Position numbers and translations under genes: made by a program
NCBI GenBank assembly: GCA_019264575.1
Contig: JAHUZV010000019.1
Coordinates: 62,001 to 126,000 of the forward strand
Reading direction: 5' to 3'
DNA: 64,000 bases
From: Vulcanococcus sp.
GTDB taxonomy: Bacteria > Cyanobacteriota > Cyanobacteriia > PCC-6307 > Cyanobiaceae
In this document: positions 44,959 to 55,167 of the stretch, piece after piece
Numbering within the stretch: position 1 is the first letter of the stretch
Layout: every line of letters begins with the position of its first letter
Notes under the pieces: model-generated
Database searches by the model: none
Seen by the model: only the letters and a program-made list of their open reading frames with translations
Told to the model about the DNA's origin: nothing

Positions 44959-46823
44959 CAAAGCTTGGTGCCGCAGTTGGGGCAGTAGAGGCTGGAGCTC
45001 GAGGTGGTGTGGTGGCAGCTGTGGCACTCGCGACTGGTGTCGATCGCCAGTTCGGGATGGGAGGGCAGACCCACCATCTGGGCGTTGCTGGCGCCGGGGG
45101 GCACCATTGGGTAGCAGTTTTCGTTGCGGCGCACCTGCACTTCAATGAAGGCCGGGCCGGGATGGGCCAGGGCTTCTGAGAGGTGCTGGCGCAGGTTGGC
45201 GCGCTCACTGATGCGTACGCCCTTCACGCCGAAGCCCTCAGCTACCTGCGGGAAGTTGGGCATGCCGCCGGTCATCTCGGAGGCGGAGTAGCGCTCGCCG
45301 TAGAAGCTCTCCTGCCACTGGCGCACCATGCCCTGCCAGCCGTTGTTGAGCACCACCACCTTCACCGCCAGGTTGTATTGGCTGAGGGTGCCGAGCTCCT
45401 GGATGTTCATCAGGATGCTGGCGTCGCCCGCGACGCAGATCACCTGCTCCTCGGGGAAGGCGGTCTGAACGCCCATGGCAGCGGGCATGCCGAAGCCCAT
45501 GGTGCCGAGGCCGGCGGAGCTGATCCAACGGCGCGGGCCGGTGTGCAGGAACTGGGCTGCCCACATCTGGTGCTGCCCCACATCGGTGGTGACGTAGGCC
45601 TTGGGCGCCAGCTCCTGCAGCATCGCCACCACTTCCTGGGGCGCGATCTCGCCTTCGGGAGCGGGCACCACCAGGGGGTAGTGCTGCTTCCAGCTGTTGA
45701 TGCGCTCCAGCCAGGCTTCGGTGCGGCCGGCGGAGTCTTCGCCGCTGCTGGCGGCCAGCAGTGCTTCGAGCGCGGCCTTCACATCGGCCACCACCGGCAC
45801 ATCGGGGGTGCGGGTCTTGCCGAGCTCAGCAGCATCGATATCGATGTGGATCACCTGGGCCCGAGGCGCGAAGCCATCGAGGCGGCCGGTGACGCGATCG
45901 TCGAAGCGGGCGCCAGCGGCGATCAGCAGATCGCACTCGGTGACGGCAAAGTTGGCGTAGGCCGTGCCGTGCATGCCGAGCATGCCCACCGCTAGGGGGT
46001 GTTGCTCATCAAAGGCACCCTTGCCCATCAAGGTGGTGGTGACAGGTAGGCGGAAGCGTTCCGCCAGCTGATGCACCTGCTGGTGGGCTCCGCAGCTGAT
46101 GGCGCCGCCACCCACGTAGAGCAGGGGCCGGCGGGCCTGGCGGATCAGGGCGAGGGCTGCCTCAATGGCTGAGGCCTCGGGGGCCGGGGTGGCCTTGAAG
46201 CCGGCCGGCTTGGCGGTGCCGGGCTCCACCGGCGTGTAGTCGAATTCTTCAACGCCCACATCCTTGGGCACATCGATCAGCACCGGCCCGGGGCGGCCGC
46301 TGGCGGCGATCAGGAAGGCCTCGGCCACGATGCGGCCGATGTCGCGCGGGTCGCGCACTACCCAGGAGTGCTTCACGATCGGCAGGGTGATGCCGAAGAT
46401 GTCGGTCTCCTGGAAGGCGTCGGTGCCGATGGCGGCCCGGGGCACCTGACCGGTGATCACCACCATTGGCACCGAGTCCATGTGGGCGGTGGCGATGCCG
46501 GTCACCAGGTTGGTGGCGCCTGGGCCGGAGGTGCCGAAGCACACGCCCACCTTGCCGGTGGCGCGGGCATAGGCATCGGCGGCGTGGGTGCCGCCCTGCT
46601 CGTGGCGCACCAGGATGTGCTTCAGCCAGCCGCGGCTCTCGGCCTTGTGCAGCTCGTCGTAGATGGGCAGGATCGCCCCGCCGGGATAACCAAAGATGTG
46701 CTCCACGCCATGGCGGCGCAGGGAGTCCATCAGGGCGTAGCCACCATTCACCCGCTGCGGGTAGGCCTGGTCGGGGGAATCACCGGCGGCGGCGGCCGTT
46801 GGCGAGACAGACGTAACGGTCAC
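44958..46823 (-). CDS. ilvB: Acetolactate synthase large subunit with C-terminal zinc-ribbon-like tail
   Basis: Thiamine-diphosphate enzyme of branched-chain amino acid synthesis, condensing two pyruvates, or pyruvate with 2-oxobutyrate. 621 residues. Recognisable parts are [77 protein letters not shown] and the ThDP/Mg motif [17 protein letters not shown]...[13 protein letters not shown]. After the normal end ([10 protein letters not shown]) there are about 30 extra residues with CHSCHH and CPNCGTK, a CxxC...CxxC zinc-ribbon signature absent from textbook enzymes. GTG 46823 gives the usual N-terminus. No ilvN is in the window. Confidence 0.96.
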   Translation of the reverse strand: MTVTSVSPTAAAAGDSPDQAYPQRVNGGYALMDSLRRHGVEHIFGYPGGAILPIYDELHKAESRGWLKHILVRHEQGGTHAADAYARATGKVGVCFGTSGPGATNLVTGIATAHMDSVPMVVITGQVPRAAIGTDAFQETDIFGITLPIVKHSWVVRDPRDIGRIVAEAFLIAASGRPGPVLIDVPKDVGVEEFDYTPVEPGTAKPAGFKATPAPEASAIEAALALIRQARRPLLYVGGGAISCGAHQQVHQLAERFRLPVTTTLMGKGAFDEQHPLAVGMLGMHGTAYANFAVTECDLLIAAGARFDDRVTGRLDGFAPRAQVIHIDIDAAELGKTRTPDVPVVADVKAALEALLAASSGEDSAGRTEAWLERINSWKQHYPLVVPAPEGEIAPQEVVAMLQELAPKAYVTTDVGQHQMWAAQFLHTGPRRWISSAGLGTMGFGMPAAMGVQTAFPEEQVICVAGDASILMNIQELGTLSQYNLAVKVVVLNNGWQGMVRQWQESFYGERYSASEMTGGMPNFPQVAEGFGVKGVRISERANLRQHLSEALAHPGPAFIEVQVRRNENCYPMVPPGASNAQMVGLPSHPELAIDTSRECHSCHHTTSSSSLYCPNCGTKL

Positions 46824-46891
46824 GACGGCAGCTGACAGCACTCGATCTTGACCCAACCCTAAGGGCTGGCCCGGGGATTGGGCGTGCGCGT

Positions 46892-47437
46892 TCAGCGCCC
46901 CTGACCGCGCGCCGCCGCCATCGCCCGCAGGATCGCGGCCGGGTTGAGCCAGCGCCCGCCGTAGCGCACGCCCCAGTGCAGATGCGGGCCCGTGCTGCGG
47001 CCGCTCACGCCCACATGGCCGATCAGCGCGCCACTGTTCACCCGGCTGCCGCTGCGCAAGGCCACTGGCCCGCTGCGGTAGGTGCCGTTCTGCACGCTGC
47101 CGCTGAGGTGGCAATACAGATGCTCGTAGGGGCCTGATTGGATCAGCAGCCCCAGCCCGCAACGGCCGTCGTCGATCACCTCCTTCACAACACCGCCCCA
47201 CCAGTTGCGGATCGGTGAGCCGAGGGGCGCCGCGATATCGAGGCCGTGGTGGGGCTCAAGGCTGCCTGAAGGACCGACGCGCTGGCCGAAGTGGGTCGTG
47301 TAGCCCGAAAACAGGGCCACAGGAAACACCCCCTGGCGCCAGCGGCCATCGGCCAGGGCTGGGGCTGCCAGCAGCCAGCCAGCCGCCAGGGTTGCGCTGG
47401 CGGCCTTACAGCAATCCCAGGGAGTGAAGCGGGCCAC
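46892..47437 (-). CDS. M23-family cell-wall metallopeptidase
   Basis: A 181-residue exported peptidase-like protein (GTG start, signal peptide [19 protein letters not shown]). The LytM/M23 zinc site is complete: [14 protein letters not shown] supplies His and Asp, and [17 protein letters not shown] supplies the H-x-H pair. It likely cleaves peptidoglycan cross-bridges or acts as an amidase activator. Its first 32 bp overlap the 3' end of hemH on the same strand. Confidence 0.9.
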   Translation of the reverse strand: MARFTPWDCCKAASATLAAGWLLAAPALADGRWRQGVFPVALFSGYTTHFGQRVGPSGSLEPHHGLDIAAPLGSPIRNWWGGVVKEVIDDGRCGLGLLIQSGPYEHLYCHLSGSVQNGTYRSGPVALRSGSRVNSGALIGHVGVSGRSTGPHLHWGVRYGGRWLNPAAILRAMAAARGQGR

Positions 47438-48581
47438 GGCCGCTGAGCAGTTCCAGCAGGAAAGCGGAGAAGCCCAGCATTGCCAAGCGGCCGTTCCACA
47501 CCTCGGAGCTGTTGTTCCAGCCCCAGGCCCATTTGTCCTGGGGGTAGAGCTTCACCTTGGTGGGCAGAGCGGCAGCCTGATCGAGATTCACCTCGGGCCC
47601 CTCGAGGGCGTGCTGCACCAGGTTGGCCAGGCCCTCAATGAAGGATGGCGTGGTGTCGAGCGCGGGCACGCGGCGGAAGTTGGTGATGCCGGCTTCAGTG
47701 GCGATCTCCCGGTATTCGATATCGATCTCTTCGAGCGTTTCGATGTGCTCGCTCACGAAGCTGATCGGCACCACCACCAGATCCTTCACGCCTTGTTCGC
47801 CGAGCTCATGCAGGGCGTCGTCGGTGTAGGGCTTGAGCCACTCCACCGGGCCCACGCGGCTCTGGTAAGCCAGGGTGAAGGGGTTGCGGTGGCCCAGCTG
47901 CTGCTCAAGGCGATCCATGATCAGGCCGGCGCAGGCCTGAATTTCTTCTTGATAGGGATCGCCGGCTTCTTCCACGTAGCTCTTGGGCACGCCGTGGGCG
48001 CTGAAGAACACGTGGGCCGTGCTGGGGTCGGGGCAGGCCTGGATCTCCTTGGCGATCAGCTCCGCCATGGCGCTGATGTAGCCGGGGTCGTTGTAGTAGC
48101 TGCGGATGCAGCGAATCGGTAGCCGTGCAAAGCCGGGATCGGCCTGGCGCAGCCGCTGCAGTTCGCGGAAGCTCGATCCGCTGGTGCTGATTGAGAAGTG
48201 GGGATACAGGGGCAGCACCACCACTTCATCCACGCCATCGGCCTTGATGTCGGCCACGGCGGATTCGGTGAAGGGGTGCCAGTAGCGCATCGCCACGTAG
48301 CTGGTGGCTTCGATGCCGCGCTGTCGCAGGTTGCTCTGCAGCTCGCGGGCCTGCTGCTCGGTGATCCGCCGCAGGGGTGATCCGCCTCCGATCGAGCGGT
48401 AGGCCGCCTGGGATTTTCCAGCCCGCAGGGTGCTGATCAACCAAGCCAGCGGCTTTTGAAGCGCCGGGTTCGGCAACCGGATGATCTCCGGGTCTGCGAA
48501 CAGGTTATAGAGGAACGGCCCCACGTCCTGAATCCGTTCAGGACCGCCGAGGTTCAGCAACAGCACGCCGACCTTGGCCAT
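47406..48581 (-). CDS. hemH: Ferrochelatase with C-terminal CAB-like helix
   Basis: Inserts ferrous iron into protoporphyrin IX, the last step of haem synthesis. 391 residues. It starts [34 protein letters not shown]. Family residues include [22 protein letters not shown] and [24 protein letters not shown]. The last ~45 residues form the cyanobacterial/plant extension with a chlorophyll-binding motif ([22 protein letters not shown]), thought to coordinate haem and chlorophyll synthesis and dimerisation. Confidence 0.98.
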   Translation of the reverse strand: MAKVGVLLLNLGGPERIQDVGPFLYNLFADPEIIRLPNPALQKPLAWLISTLRAGKSQAAYRSIGGGSPLRRITEQQARELQSNLRQRGIEATSYVAMRYWHPFTESAVADIKADGVDEVVVLPLYPHFSISTSGSSFRELQRLRQADPGFARLPIRCIRSYYNDPGYISAMAELIAKEIQACPDPSTAHVFFSAHGVPKSYVEEAGDPYQEEIQACAGLIMDRLEQQLGHRNPFTLAYQSRVGPVEWLKPYTDDALHELGEQGVKDLVVVPISFVSEHIETLEEIDIEYREIATEAGITNFRRVPALDTTPSFIEGLANLVQHALEGPEVNLDQAAALPTKVKLYPQDKWAWGWNNSSEVWNGRLAMLGFSAFLLELLSGRGPLHSLGLL

Positions 48582-48693
48582 GCCCAGCGGTGTTCAGGTG
48601 AATGTGTCGGCGAGCGTAACGCTGTTGGCCTTCTGCTGGTTCACGTTTGGGCACCACTGGCCGTAACGCGGCGCTCTCGATAGGGTCCGCGCC

Positions 48694-49905
48694 ATGACGG
48701 CCGCTGCCTCACCGCTCCATCCCCTCGACGAGCCGATCCGCGAGCACAACGCCCAGCTGGCCGCCAGCGGCGTGAGCTTGCGGTTGGAGCGCCGCGGGCA
48801 GCGCCTCGCCCTGCGGGGTCCGCTGCCCTGCCGCCAGGGGAGCGCCCAGTTGCGGGTGCAGCGCATCAGCCTGGGCCTGCCCGCCGATCTGGAGGGGCTT
48901 GAGCAGGCCCGCCAGGCGCTGCGGCGGGTGGTGCAGCAGCTGCAGCAGCAGAGCTTCAACTGGAGTCAGTGGGGCGTTGGCCCTGCCGCCCCGGCGCGCT
49001 CGCGTTCAGCCCAAGCGGCGCCAGCGGCCCTTGGTCTGGATGCTGTCGCTGCGGTGGAGCGGTTTGAGCAGCAGTTCTTCAGCGATCCGCGCCGGCGCCG
49101 CAATCCCGCCGGCAGCCGCACCACCTGGACTAGCGCCTATTTGCCTTATTTGCGCCGGGTGCGGCAGCAGGCCGCCAACACGGAGCTCCCCTTGGGGGAA
49201 GACCTGCTCGTGGCGGTGCTGGAGAGCTACCCGCTGGCCAGCCGGGGCCGTCAGCAGTGCGGCACCGCCTTGGCTGCGTTGGCCCGCTCGGAGCAGATAC
49301 CGCTGCCGCCGGATTGGGCCGATCGCGCCGGCGGCTATGGCCTGCACGCGGCCCAGTTCCGCCAACTCCCGAGCGACCGCCAGATCCTCGAGTGGATCGA
49401 GCAGATCCCCAACCCCGGCTGGCGGCTCGCCTATGGCCTGATGGCCACCTATGGCTTGCGCAACCACGAGGTGTTTTTCACCGATCTCTCCGCCCTAGCT
49501 CCTGGCAGCGATCGGGTGATCAGGGTGCTGCCCACCAGCAAAACCGGCGAGCACCAGGTGTGGCCGTTCCAGCCCGACTGGGTGGAGCGCTTTGAGCTGC
49601 CGCGCCTCGGTGAAGCCCGCAGCCTGTTGCCGCCGGTGTGCACCGATCTGCGCCGCACCACGCTTCAGCAGGTGGGCCGCCGCGTGGCCGAACAGTTCCG
49701 CCGCTACGACCTCCCCCTCACCCCCTACGACCTGCGCCACGCCTGGGCGGTGCGCACCATTCACATCGGCCTGCCTGACACGGTGGCGGCCCGGATGATG
49801 GGCCACTCCGTGGCGATCCACACCCGCACTTATCACCACTGGATCACACGCCGCGATCAGCAGCAGGCGGTGGATACCGCTTTGGCCCGGGCCCGCGCCG
49901 CCTGA
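48694..49905 (+). CDS. Tyrosine recombinase/phage-integrase-family protein, stand-alone
   Basis: A 403-residue protein. The N-terminal part is Gln/Arg-rich with an arm/core-binding-like helical region. The C-terminal catalytic domain shows the integrase order: Arg in MATYGLRNHEVFF, Lys in TSKTGEHQVWPF, box II LTPYDLRHAWAVRTI (the usual His is Tyr, as in several families), His in MMGHSVAIHTRTY and the nucleophilic Tyr in the same motif. No tRNA, att-like repeat, excisionase or phage gene is near, and it sits between hemH and cobO, housekeeping genes. This looks like a domesticated chromosomal recombinase. Confidence 0.85.
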   Translation: MTAAASPLHPLDEPIREHNAQLAASGVSLRLERRGQRLALRGPLPCRQGSAQLRVQRISLGLPADLEGLEQARQALRRVVQQLQQQSFNWSQWGVGPAAPARSRSAQAAPAALGLDAVAAVERFEQQFFSDPRRRRNPAGSRTTWTSAYLPYLRRVRQQAANTELPLGEDLLVAVLESYPLASRGRQQCGTALAALARSEQIPLPPDWADRAGGYGLHAAQFRQLPSDRQILEWIEQIPNPGWRLAYGLMATYGLRNHEVFFTDLSALAPGSDRVIRVLPTSKTGEHQVWPFQPDWVERFELPRLGEARSLLPPVCTDLRRTTLQQVGRRVAEQFRRYDLPLTPYDLRHAWAVRTIHIGLPDTVAARMMGHSVAIHTRTYHHWITRRDQQQAVDTALARARAA

Positions 49906-49926
49906 ATCTGCTCCGGGGTTGCCAGA

Positions 49927-50643
49927 GTGCTGCGCAATATCCGCTGCAGCACTGTGCCCCCTGAGCAGCCCGATCACGCCGCGGAGTCCACGTTGGATCA
50001 AGCCGCGGCTGAGCTGGGGATGGGTGGTGATCTGGCGCCGGAAGCCAGCGCCGATGCCTACCGCCGCCGCATGGCCCGCCGCAAGGAGGTGCAGCAGCAG
50101 CGGGTGGGGGAGCGCAACCTCGAGAAGGGGCTGGTGCTGGTGTTCACCGGCGATGGCAAAGGCAAAACCACCGCAGCCCTAGGCCTGGTGCTGCGCACCC
50201 TGGGTCACGGCGAGCAGGTGGCGGTGGTGCAGTTCATCAAAGGTGGCTGGCAGCCGGGCGAGGCCAAGGCGCTGGAGCTGTTTGGCGAGGCCCTGCACTG
50301 GCACGCCCTTGGTGAGGGCTTCACCTGGGAAACCCAAGACCGTGAGCGCGACCGCGAGCTGGTACAGCAGGCCTGGCAGCGCTCCCTTGGTTACCTCGCC
50401 GCAGCCGATCGCAAGCTCGTGGTGCTCGATGAGGTGAATGTGGCGCTCAAGCTCGGCTACCTCCACCTCGATCAGGTGCTGGAGGGGTTGGCCCTACGGC
50501 CGCCGCTCACCCATGTGGCGCTCACCGGCCGGGGTGCCCCCGCTGGGCTGCTGGAGCGCGCCGATCTGGTGACGGAGATGAAGCTTCTGCGCCATCCCTT
50601 CCGCGAGCAGGGGGTGAAGGCCCAGGCCGGTATCGAGTTCTGA
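49927..50643 (+). CDS. cobO: Corrinoid adenosyltransferase CobO/BtuR type
   Basis: Adenosylates cob(I)alamin/cob(I)yrinic acid a,c-diamide. 238 residues. The P-loop VFTGDGKGKTTAALGLVLRTLGHG, VVQFIKGGWQPGEAKAL, the central VVLDEVNVALKLGYL and the terminal VTEMKLLRHPFREQGVKAQAGIEF identify the family. The conserved lead-in YRRRMARRKEVQQQRVGERNLEKG precedes the P-loop. The GTG at 49927 adds a non-conserved ~50-residue N-terminus, and ATG 50020 is an alternative start. Spacing of 21 bp to the integrase suggests cotranscription. Confidence 0.94.
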   Translation: MLRNIRCSTVPPEQPDHAAESTLDQAAAELGMGGDLAPEASADAYRRRMARRKEVQQQRVGERNLEKGLVLVFTGDGKGKTTAALGLVLRTLGHGEQVAVVQFIKGGWQPGEAKALELFGEALHWHALGEGFTWETQDRERDRELVQQAWQRSLGYLAAADRKLVVLDEVNVALKLGYLHLDQVLEGLALRPPLTHVALTGRGAPAGLLERADLVTEMKLLRHPFREQGVKAQAGIEF

Positions 50644-50712
50644 AGGCCTCGGCTTCCGAAGAGAGACCTCTCCAGAACGCCGGCTTCTCCACACGCCGCG
50701 CTCTGCTGGGGT

Positions 50713-50728
50713 GCCGGCCTGAGCCGGC
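50713..50728. terminator. GC-rich hairpin between cobO and a convergent small gene
   Basis: GCCGGC, loop CTGA, GCCGGC forms a 6-bp stem 69 bp after the cobO stop and 7 bp beyond the stop of the small minus-strand gene. No T tract is present; the terminator call is moderate. Confidence 0.4.
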
Positions 50729-50734
50729 CAGCGA

Positions 50735-50884
50735 TCAAGCGCCGTGCTGCTCCTGAAGCAGCGCCAGGCTGCTGAGCAAGACCGACAACCCACTGACCAG
50801 CAAGGCCCGGTGCACCATCGGTTCGCGCCAGCCGCCGGGTTCCGCCACCAGCTGCTCCACCGCTGAGAGGGTGAGGCGTGCCAT
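50735..50884 (-). CDS. Small hypothetical protein divergent from pyrH
   Basis: A 49-residue frame from ATG 50884: [44 protein letters not shown]. The second half is hydrophobic enough for one membrane helix. It fills the gap between cobO and pyrH, and the composition is protein-like. A longer frame to 51037 exists but runs into the pyrH promoter region. No family recognised. Confidence 0.45.
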   Translation of the reverse strand: MARLTLSAVEQLVAEPGGWREPMVHRALLVSGLSVLLSSLALLQEQHGA

Positions 50885-51047
50885 GACGCCGGAGTTCCGC
50901 GGCGGCGGGCCCTCGGGCTGGGAATGGGGTCGTGAAGCGCCTGCCATCACCACGAAGCCGTTGCCCCATCGAAGCGCCAGCGGCCTGGCTCGGCAAGGGA
51001 TCTCACGCTTGCTACTGTTCGGCCAACTGACGTGCAAGCGCGAACGG

Positions 51048-51761
51048 ATGGCCTATCAGCGCGTGTTGCTCAAGCTCAGTGGTGAAGCCCTGATGGGCGA
51101 GCAGGGCTATGGCATCGATCCGGCCATCGTGAATGCCATCGCCAAGGATGTGGCGGCCGTGGTGGCCGATGGCACCCAGCTGGCGATCGTGGTGGGCGGC
51201 GGCAACATCTTCCGCGGCCTCAAGGGCTCAGCCGCCGGTATGGACCGGGCCACGGCCGACTACGTGGGCATGCTCGCCACGGTGATGAACGCCATCACCC
51301 TGCAAGACGGCCTGGAGCGCGCCGGCATCCCCACCCGGGTGCAGAGCGCCATCTCGATGCAAGAAGTGGCGGAGCCTTACATCCGCCGTAAGGCGATCCG
51401 TCATATGGAGAAGGGCCGGGTGGTGATCTTTGCCGCTGGCACCGGCAACCCCTTCTTCACCACCGACACCACTGCAGCCCTGCGGGCTGCCGAGATCGGC
51501 GCCGATGTGGTGTTCAAGGCTACCAAGGTGGATGGGGTGTACGACAAAGACCCCAATAAGCACGCTGATGCCGTGCGCTACGAGAGCTTGTCGTTCCTGG
51601 ATGTGCTCAGCGGCGAACTGGAGGTGATGGACAGCACCGCCATCGCCCTCTGCAAGGACAACGCCATCCCCATCGTGGTGTTTGATCTGTTCGGCGCCGG
51701 CAACATCGGCCGGGCGGTGCGCGGTGAACCCATCGGCACCAGCATCCTGCCCTCGGCCTGA
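51048..51761 (+). CDS. pyrH: UMP kinase
   Basis: Phosphorylates UMP to UDP; a hexameric amino-acid-kinase-fold enzyme. 237 residues. The sequence begins [22 protein letters not shown] and includes [40 protein letters not shown] and [18 protein letters not shown] 51048 is the family start; the frame continues upstream but without similarity. frr follows after 24 bp, the standard bacterial pairing. Confidence 0.98.
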   Translation: MAYQRVLLKLSGEALMGEQGYGIDPAIVNAIAKDVAAVVADGTQLAIVVGGGNIFRGLKGSAAGMDRATADYVGMLATVMNAITLQDGLERAGIPTRVQSAISMQEVAEPYIRRKAIRHMEKGRVVIFAAGTGNPFFTTDTTAALRAAEIGADVVFKATKVDGVYDKDPNKHADAVRYESLSFLDVLSGELEVMDSTAIALCKDNAIPIVVFDLFGAGNIGRAVRGEPIGTSILPSA

Positions 51762-51785
51762 GCCCCCTTCTTCCCGTCAGCACCC

Positions 51786-52325
51786 ATGGATCTCGAAGCC
51801 AGCATGCGCAAGTCGGTGGACTCCACCCAGCGCACCTTCAACACCATCCGCACCGGCCGGGCCAACGCCTCCCTGCTCGACAAGATCCAGGTGGAGTACT
51901 ACGGCGCGGATACGCCGTTGAAGTCGCTGGCCACGATCAGCACCCCGGATTCCTCCACGATTCAGCTGCAGCCCTTTGACGGCGGATCGCTCGGGTTGAT
52001 CGAGAAGGCGATCTCAATGAGCGATCTGGGCCTCACCTGCAACAACGACGGCAAGGTGATCCGCATCAACATTCCGCCCCTCACGGAAGATCGCCGCAAA
52101 GACCTCTGCAAGCTGGCCGCGAAATACGCTGAGGAAGGCAAGGTGGCGCTGCGCAACATCCGCCGCGATGCCATCGACAAGGTGAAGAAACAGGAGAAAG
52201 AGAGCGAGTTCTCCGAGGATCAGAGCCGCGACGAACAGGAGAAGGTGCAAAAGCTCACCGACAAGTTCATCGCCGAGATCGAGAAGCTCCTGGCTGAGAA
52301 GGAAGCCGACATCCTCAAAGTGTGA
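51786..52325 (+). CDS. frr: Ribosome recycling factor
   Basis: Splits post-termination ribosomes together with EF-G. 179 residues, close to family length. Diagnostic parts are the start [72 protein letters not shown] and the long terminal helix. Its stop overlaps the GTG of the next gene (GTGA). Confidence 0.98.
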   Translation: MDLEASMRKSVDSTQRTFNTIRTGRANASLLDKIQVEYYGADTPLKSLATISTPDSSTIQLQPFDGGSLGLIEKAISMSDLGLTCNNDGKVIRINIPPLTEDRRKDLCKLAAKYAEEGKVALRNIRRDAIDKVKKQEKESEFSEDQSRDEQEKVQKLTDKFIAEIEKLLAEKEADILKV

Positions 52326-53473
52326 GCTCCGCTCACCTGCATGACGTGATCGTGGTCGGTGCCGGCGCTGCCGGTGCCGCTTGCGCTTATCACCTGGCTG
52401 CCCGGGGGCATCGGGTGTTGCTCCTGGAGGCTCAGAGCCTGCCCCGCCACAAACCCTGCGGCGGTGGGATGGCTGCCTCCGTGCAGCGCTGGTTCCCCTT
52501 CGATCTCACCCCGGCGGTGGATCAGGTGATCGAGCAGGTGCGCTTCACCTGGTGTCTCGACGATCCGATCACTGCCGTTCTGCCTGGCGATTCACCGTTT
52601 TGGATCGTGCAGCGTTCGCGCCTGGATCAGTTCATCGCCCAACAGGCGGTGGCCGCTGGCGCCCAGCTGATCGATGCCGCTGTGGTGGAGACGATCGAGC
52701 GCAACGCCGAGGGTTGGACGGTGCTGGCCGGCGGCCATCGCTACACCAGCCGAGCCGTGGTGGTGGCGGATGGCTCCAACTCTCGCTTTGCCGCTCAGTT
52801 GTCTCTGGGCAATCCCAAACCCCGCTTCGCCAGTGCCGTGGCGGTGGAGGTGGAGGCGGAGGTGTCTGAACCCAACACGGCCCGTTTTGAATTCGGCTTG
52901 GTGAAGCACGGCTTCTGCTGGGCCTTTCCCCGCCGGGGTGGCTACAGCATTGGCGTGGGCAGTTTCATCGGCAACACGGATGTCGATGCCGATGCCGTGC
53001 TCGCCCAGCTGTTGCCCAGCCTGGGCCTGGCCGCAGGCGCCGGCGAACGCATTCAATCACCGCTGCGGGTGTGGGATGGCCACTACCCCCTGCACAACGC
53101 GGCCGGTGCCGTGGCGGTGGGTGATGCCGCTTCCCTCTGCGATCCCTTCTTGGCGGAGGGCCTCAGGCCTGCTCTGCTCAGCGGTGTGCGCAGCGCCGAA
53201 GCCCTCGATCGCTACCTCAAAGCCGACGATGGGCGCCAGGCGGGGGAGGCCCTATCGGACTACAGCCAGGCGATGCGGCAGCAATGGGGAGAGTCGATGG
53301 CCTGGGGACGGCGGATCGCCCAGGTGTTCTACCGGGTGCCCAAAGTGGGCTATCAGATCGGGATTAAGCGCCCAACTGCTCCCCAGCGCATCGCCCAGAT
53401 CCTCTCCGGCGAGATGGGTTACGGCGATATTGCCCAGCGCGTGATCAAGCGGCTCTTGTTCCAGCGCGGTTAA
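52322..53473 (+). CDS. Geranylgeranyl-reductase-family FAD-dependent oxidoreductase
   Basis: A 383-residue flavoprotein. The N-terminal dinucleotide fold is [30 protein letters not shown], followed by the family motif [17 protein letters not shown]. The second FAD motif is [26 protein letters not shown]. Similar to ChlP-like and archaeal geranylgeranyl reductases but shorter than chlorophyll-pathway ChlP, so its isoprenoid substrate is uncertain. Coupled by a 4-bp overlap to frr. Confidence 0.88.
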   Translation: MSSAHLHDVIVVGAGAAGAACAYHLAARGHRVLLLEAQSLPRHKPCGGGMAASVQRWFPFDLTPAVDQVIEQVRFTWCLDDPITAVLPGDSPFWIVQRSRLDQFIAQQAVAAGAQLIDAAVVETIERNAEGWTVLAGGHRYTSRAVVVADGSNSRFAAQLSLGNPKPRFASAVAVEVEAEVSEPNTARFEFGLVKHGFCWAFPRRGGYSIGVGSFIGNTDVDADAVLAQLLPSLGLAAGAGERIQSPLRVWDGHYPLHNAAGAVAVGDAASLCDPFLAEGLRPALLSGVRSAEALDRYLKADDGRQAGEALSDYSQAMRQQWGESMAWGRRIAQVFYRVPKVGYQIGIKRPTAPQRIAQILSGEMGYGDIAQRVIKRLLFQRG

Positions 53474-53484
53474 CTGCGCAGTGT

Positions 53485-53865
53485 TCAGCTGAACTTGGTG
53501 CAGTCTTTGAGCTGCCGGAGGCGCTTATCGATCGAGCCCAGCAGTTCGATGGCGAACATCGGCGATTCCTGAACGGCGAAGAGAAACTTTTCGCGGTTCA
53601 TCACCAGCACCTTGCAATCGCTGAGCGCCTTGGCGTTGCCATAGCGCCGGTGCTCCGGTGTCACCAAGGCGCCGGCTCCGAACACATCACCGGCCTGGAT
53701 GATCTCCTGGCCGCCTTCATCATTCCAGCTCAGTTCAACACTGCCCTCGAGCACGCCGAACATGCAGTCGCCGGTTTCTCCCGAGCTGAAGATCGGCTCA
53801 CCGGCCGGTACATCCAGCACCTCGCCCTGGCTGGCCAGGGCGCGCATGGTGTCGAGAGCGTTCAA
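53485..53865 (-). CDS. Cyclic-nucleotide-binding-domain protein
   Basis: A 126-residue single-domain protein of the CRP-like sensor fold (VLDVPAGEPIFSSGETGDCMFGVLEGSVELSWNDEGGQEIIQAGDVFGAGALV). There is no DNA-binding HTH. The phosphate-binding cassette (GDVFGAGALV..) is partly altered: no clear R-x-A after it (HRRYGNAKAL). It may bind cNMP or another small ligand and act through protein contacts. TTG 53865 or ATG 53847 could be the start. It lies 41 bp downstream of tal on the same strand. Confidence 0.82.
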   Translation of the reverse strand: MNALDTMRALASQGEVLDVPAGEPIFSSGETGDCMFGVLEGSVELSWNDEGGQEIIQAGDVFGAGALVTPEHRRYGNAKALSDCKVLVMNREKFLFAVQESPMFAIELLGSIDKRLRQLKDCTKFS

Positions 53866-53906
53866 CGCAGGGATTCGAACAATGCCCCCAGTTTGGGGTA
53901 GGCAGG

Positions 53907-55079
53907 TTAAGAACCGCTGATGGCCAGCGCCGCTCCGAGGCCACAGCGCACATCGGCCGGCAGCAGACGGCCGTCGTGATCGGTGTCGAGCGCATCAAAC
54001 ACTGCATCGCTGCCGAGCCACTCCTCGCGGGTGATGCAGCCGTCGCCATCGAGATCGTTCAGCAGGAAGATCTCCTGCGCGGCGTGCTGGAACGCGCTAG
54101 CGCCTTCCATTTCGCCGAGGCGATGGGCTAGCTGGGCCTCAAGGGTTTCGATGGCACGCGTGAAGCCGGTGATGCCTTCCTGCAGTTTTTCGGTGGCCAT
54201 CGGATCCTTGTGCATCATCGCCTCGAAGCCCTGGAGATCGAGATGCAGCTGCTCTTCGGTGGGGGCCGGATCGAAGGCGTTGAGCTTGCGGGTGAGCTCG
54301 CCCTCGGTGTTGCGCAGCTGATCCAGCAGCTTCGGTGAGATGGTGAGCAGATCGCAGCCGGCCAGCTCGATGATCTCGTCGATATTGCGGAAGCTGGCCC
54401 CCATCACCTCGGTTTTGTAGCCGTAGGTTTTGAAGTAGTTGAAGATCTGAGTGACCGACACCACGCCCGGATCCTCAGGACCGGGGTAGCTTTCCCGGCC
54501 GGTGCTCTTCTTGTACCAATCAAGAATGCGCCCCACGAAGGGTGAGATCAGCGTGACGCCGGCTTCAGCGGCGGCCACCGCCTGGGCGAAGCTGAATAGC
54601 AGGGTGAGGTTGCAGTGGATGCCTTCCTTCTCCAGCACCTCGGCAGCTTTGATCCCCTCCCAGGTGGAGGCGATCTTGATCAGCACGCGCTCGCGGCCGA
54701 TGCCGGCCTGGCGGTAGAGGCCAATCAGTTTGCGCGCCTTGGTGATGGTGGCTTCGGTGTTGAAGCTCAGGCGTGCATCCACCTCGGTGGACACTCGGCC
54801 CGGAACGATCTTGAGGATCTCGGTACCGAACGTGACGCAGATTTCATCGAGGGCTTCGCGCACCACCTCTTCGGCTGGCGCTGCGCTGCCGCACACCTCG
54901 CGGGATTCCTGCAGCGATCGATCGATCAGGTTCTGATAGGCGGGGATCTGCGCAGCCGCCAGGATCAACGAGGGGTTGGTGGTGGCATCCCTCGGCGTGA
55001 ACTGGTGGATGGCGTTGATATCACCGGTGTCGGCGACCACAACGGTCATGGCAGCCAGTTGATCGAGCAGGTTGGCCAT
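53907..55079 (-). CDS. tal: Transaldolase with C-terminal EF-hand pair
   Basis: Pentose-phosphate-pathway enzyme moving a dihydroxyacetone unit between sugar phosphates. 390 residues. The TalB-type barrel (residues 1 to about 330) includes [23 protein letters not shown] and the Schiff-base lysine region [24 protein letters not shown]. The extra ~55 residues contain two calcium-binding EF-hand loops, [13 protein letters not shown] and [13 protein letters not shown], with acidic residues at the coordinating positions. A calcium-responsive transaldolase is implied; the fusion is known from picocyanobacteria as I recall. Confidence 0.95.
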   Translation of the reverse strand: MANLLDQLAAMTVVVADTGDINAIHQFTPRDATTNPSLILAAAQIPAYQNLIDRSLQESREVCGSAAPAEEVVREALDEICVTFGTEILKIVPGRVSTEVDARLSFNTEATITKARKLIGLYRQAGIGRERVLIKIASTWEGIKAAEVLEKEGIHCNLTLLFSFAQAVAAAEAGVTLISPFVGRILDWYKKSTGRESYPGPEDPGVVSVTQIFNYFKTYGYKTEVMGASFRNIDEIIELAGCDLLTISPKLLDQLRNTEGELTRKLNAFDPAPTEEQLHLDLQGFEAMMHKDPMATEKLQEGITGFTRAIETLEAQLAHRLGEMEGASAFQHAAQEIFLLNDLDGDGCITREEWLGSDAVFDALDTDHDGRLLPADVRCGLGAALAISGS

Positions 55080-55167
55080 GCAGGGCCCCGGGAGATGCGC
55101 TCAAACTAGCCAGCGAATTGGCGATCAACCGCCTCTGTCATCAAGCGGTTACCCGCTCGCCAGACCC

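Noticed and set aside
53860..53910. T-arm-like sequence (GTTCGAATCCC on the minus strand) suggesting a tRNA or att site
   Set aside because: No acceptor stem, anticodon arm or D-arm can be folded around it; it lies in the leader/start region of the cNMP-binding protein gene.
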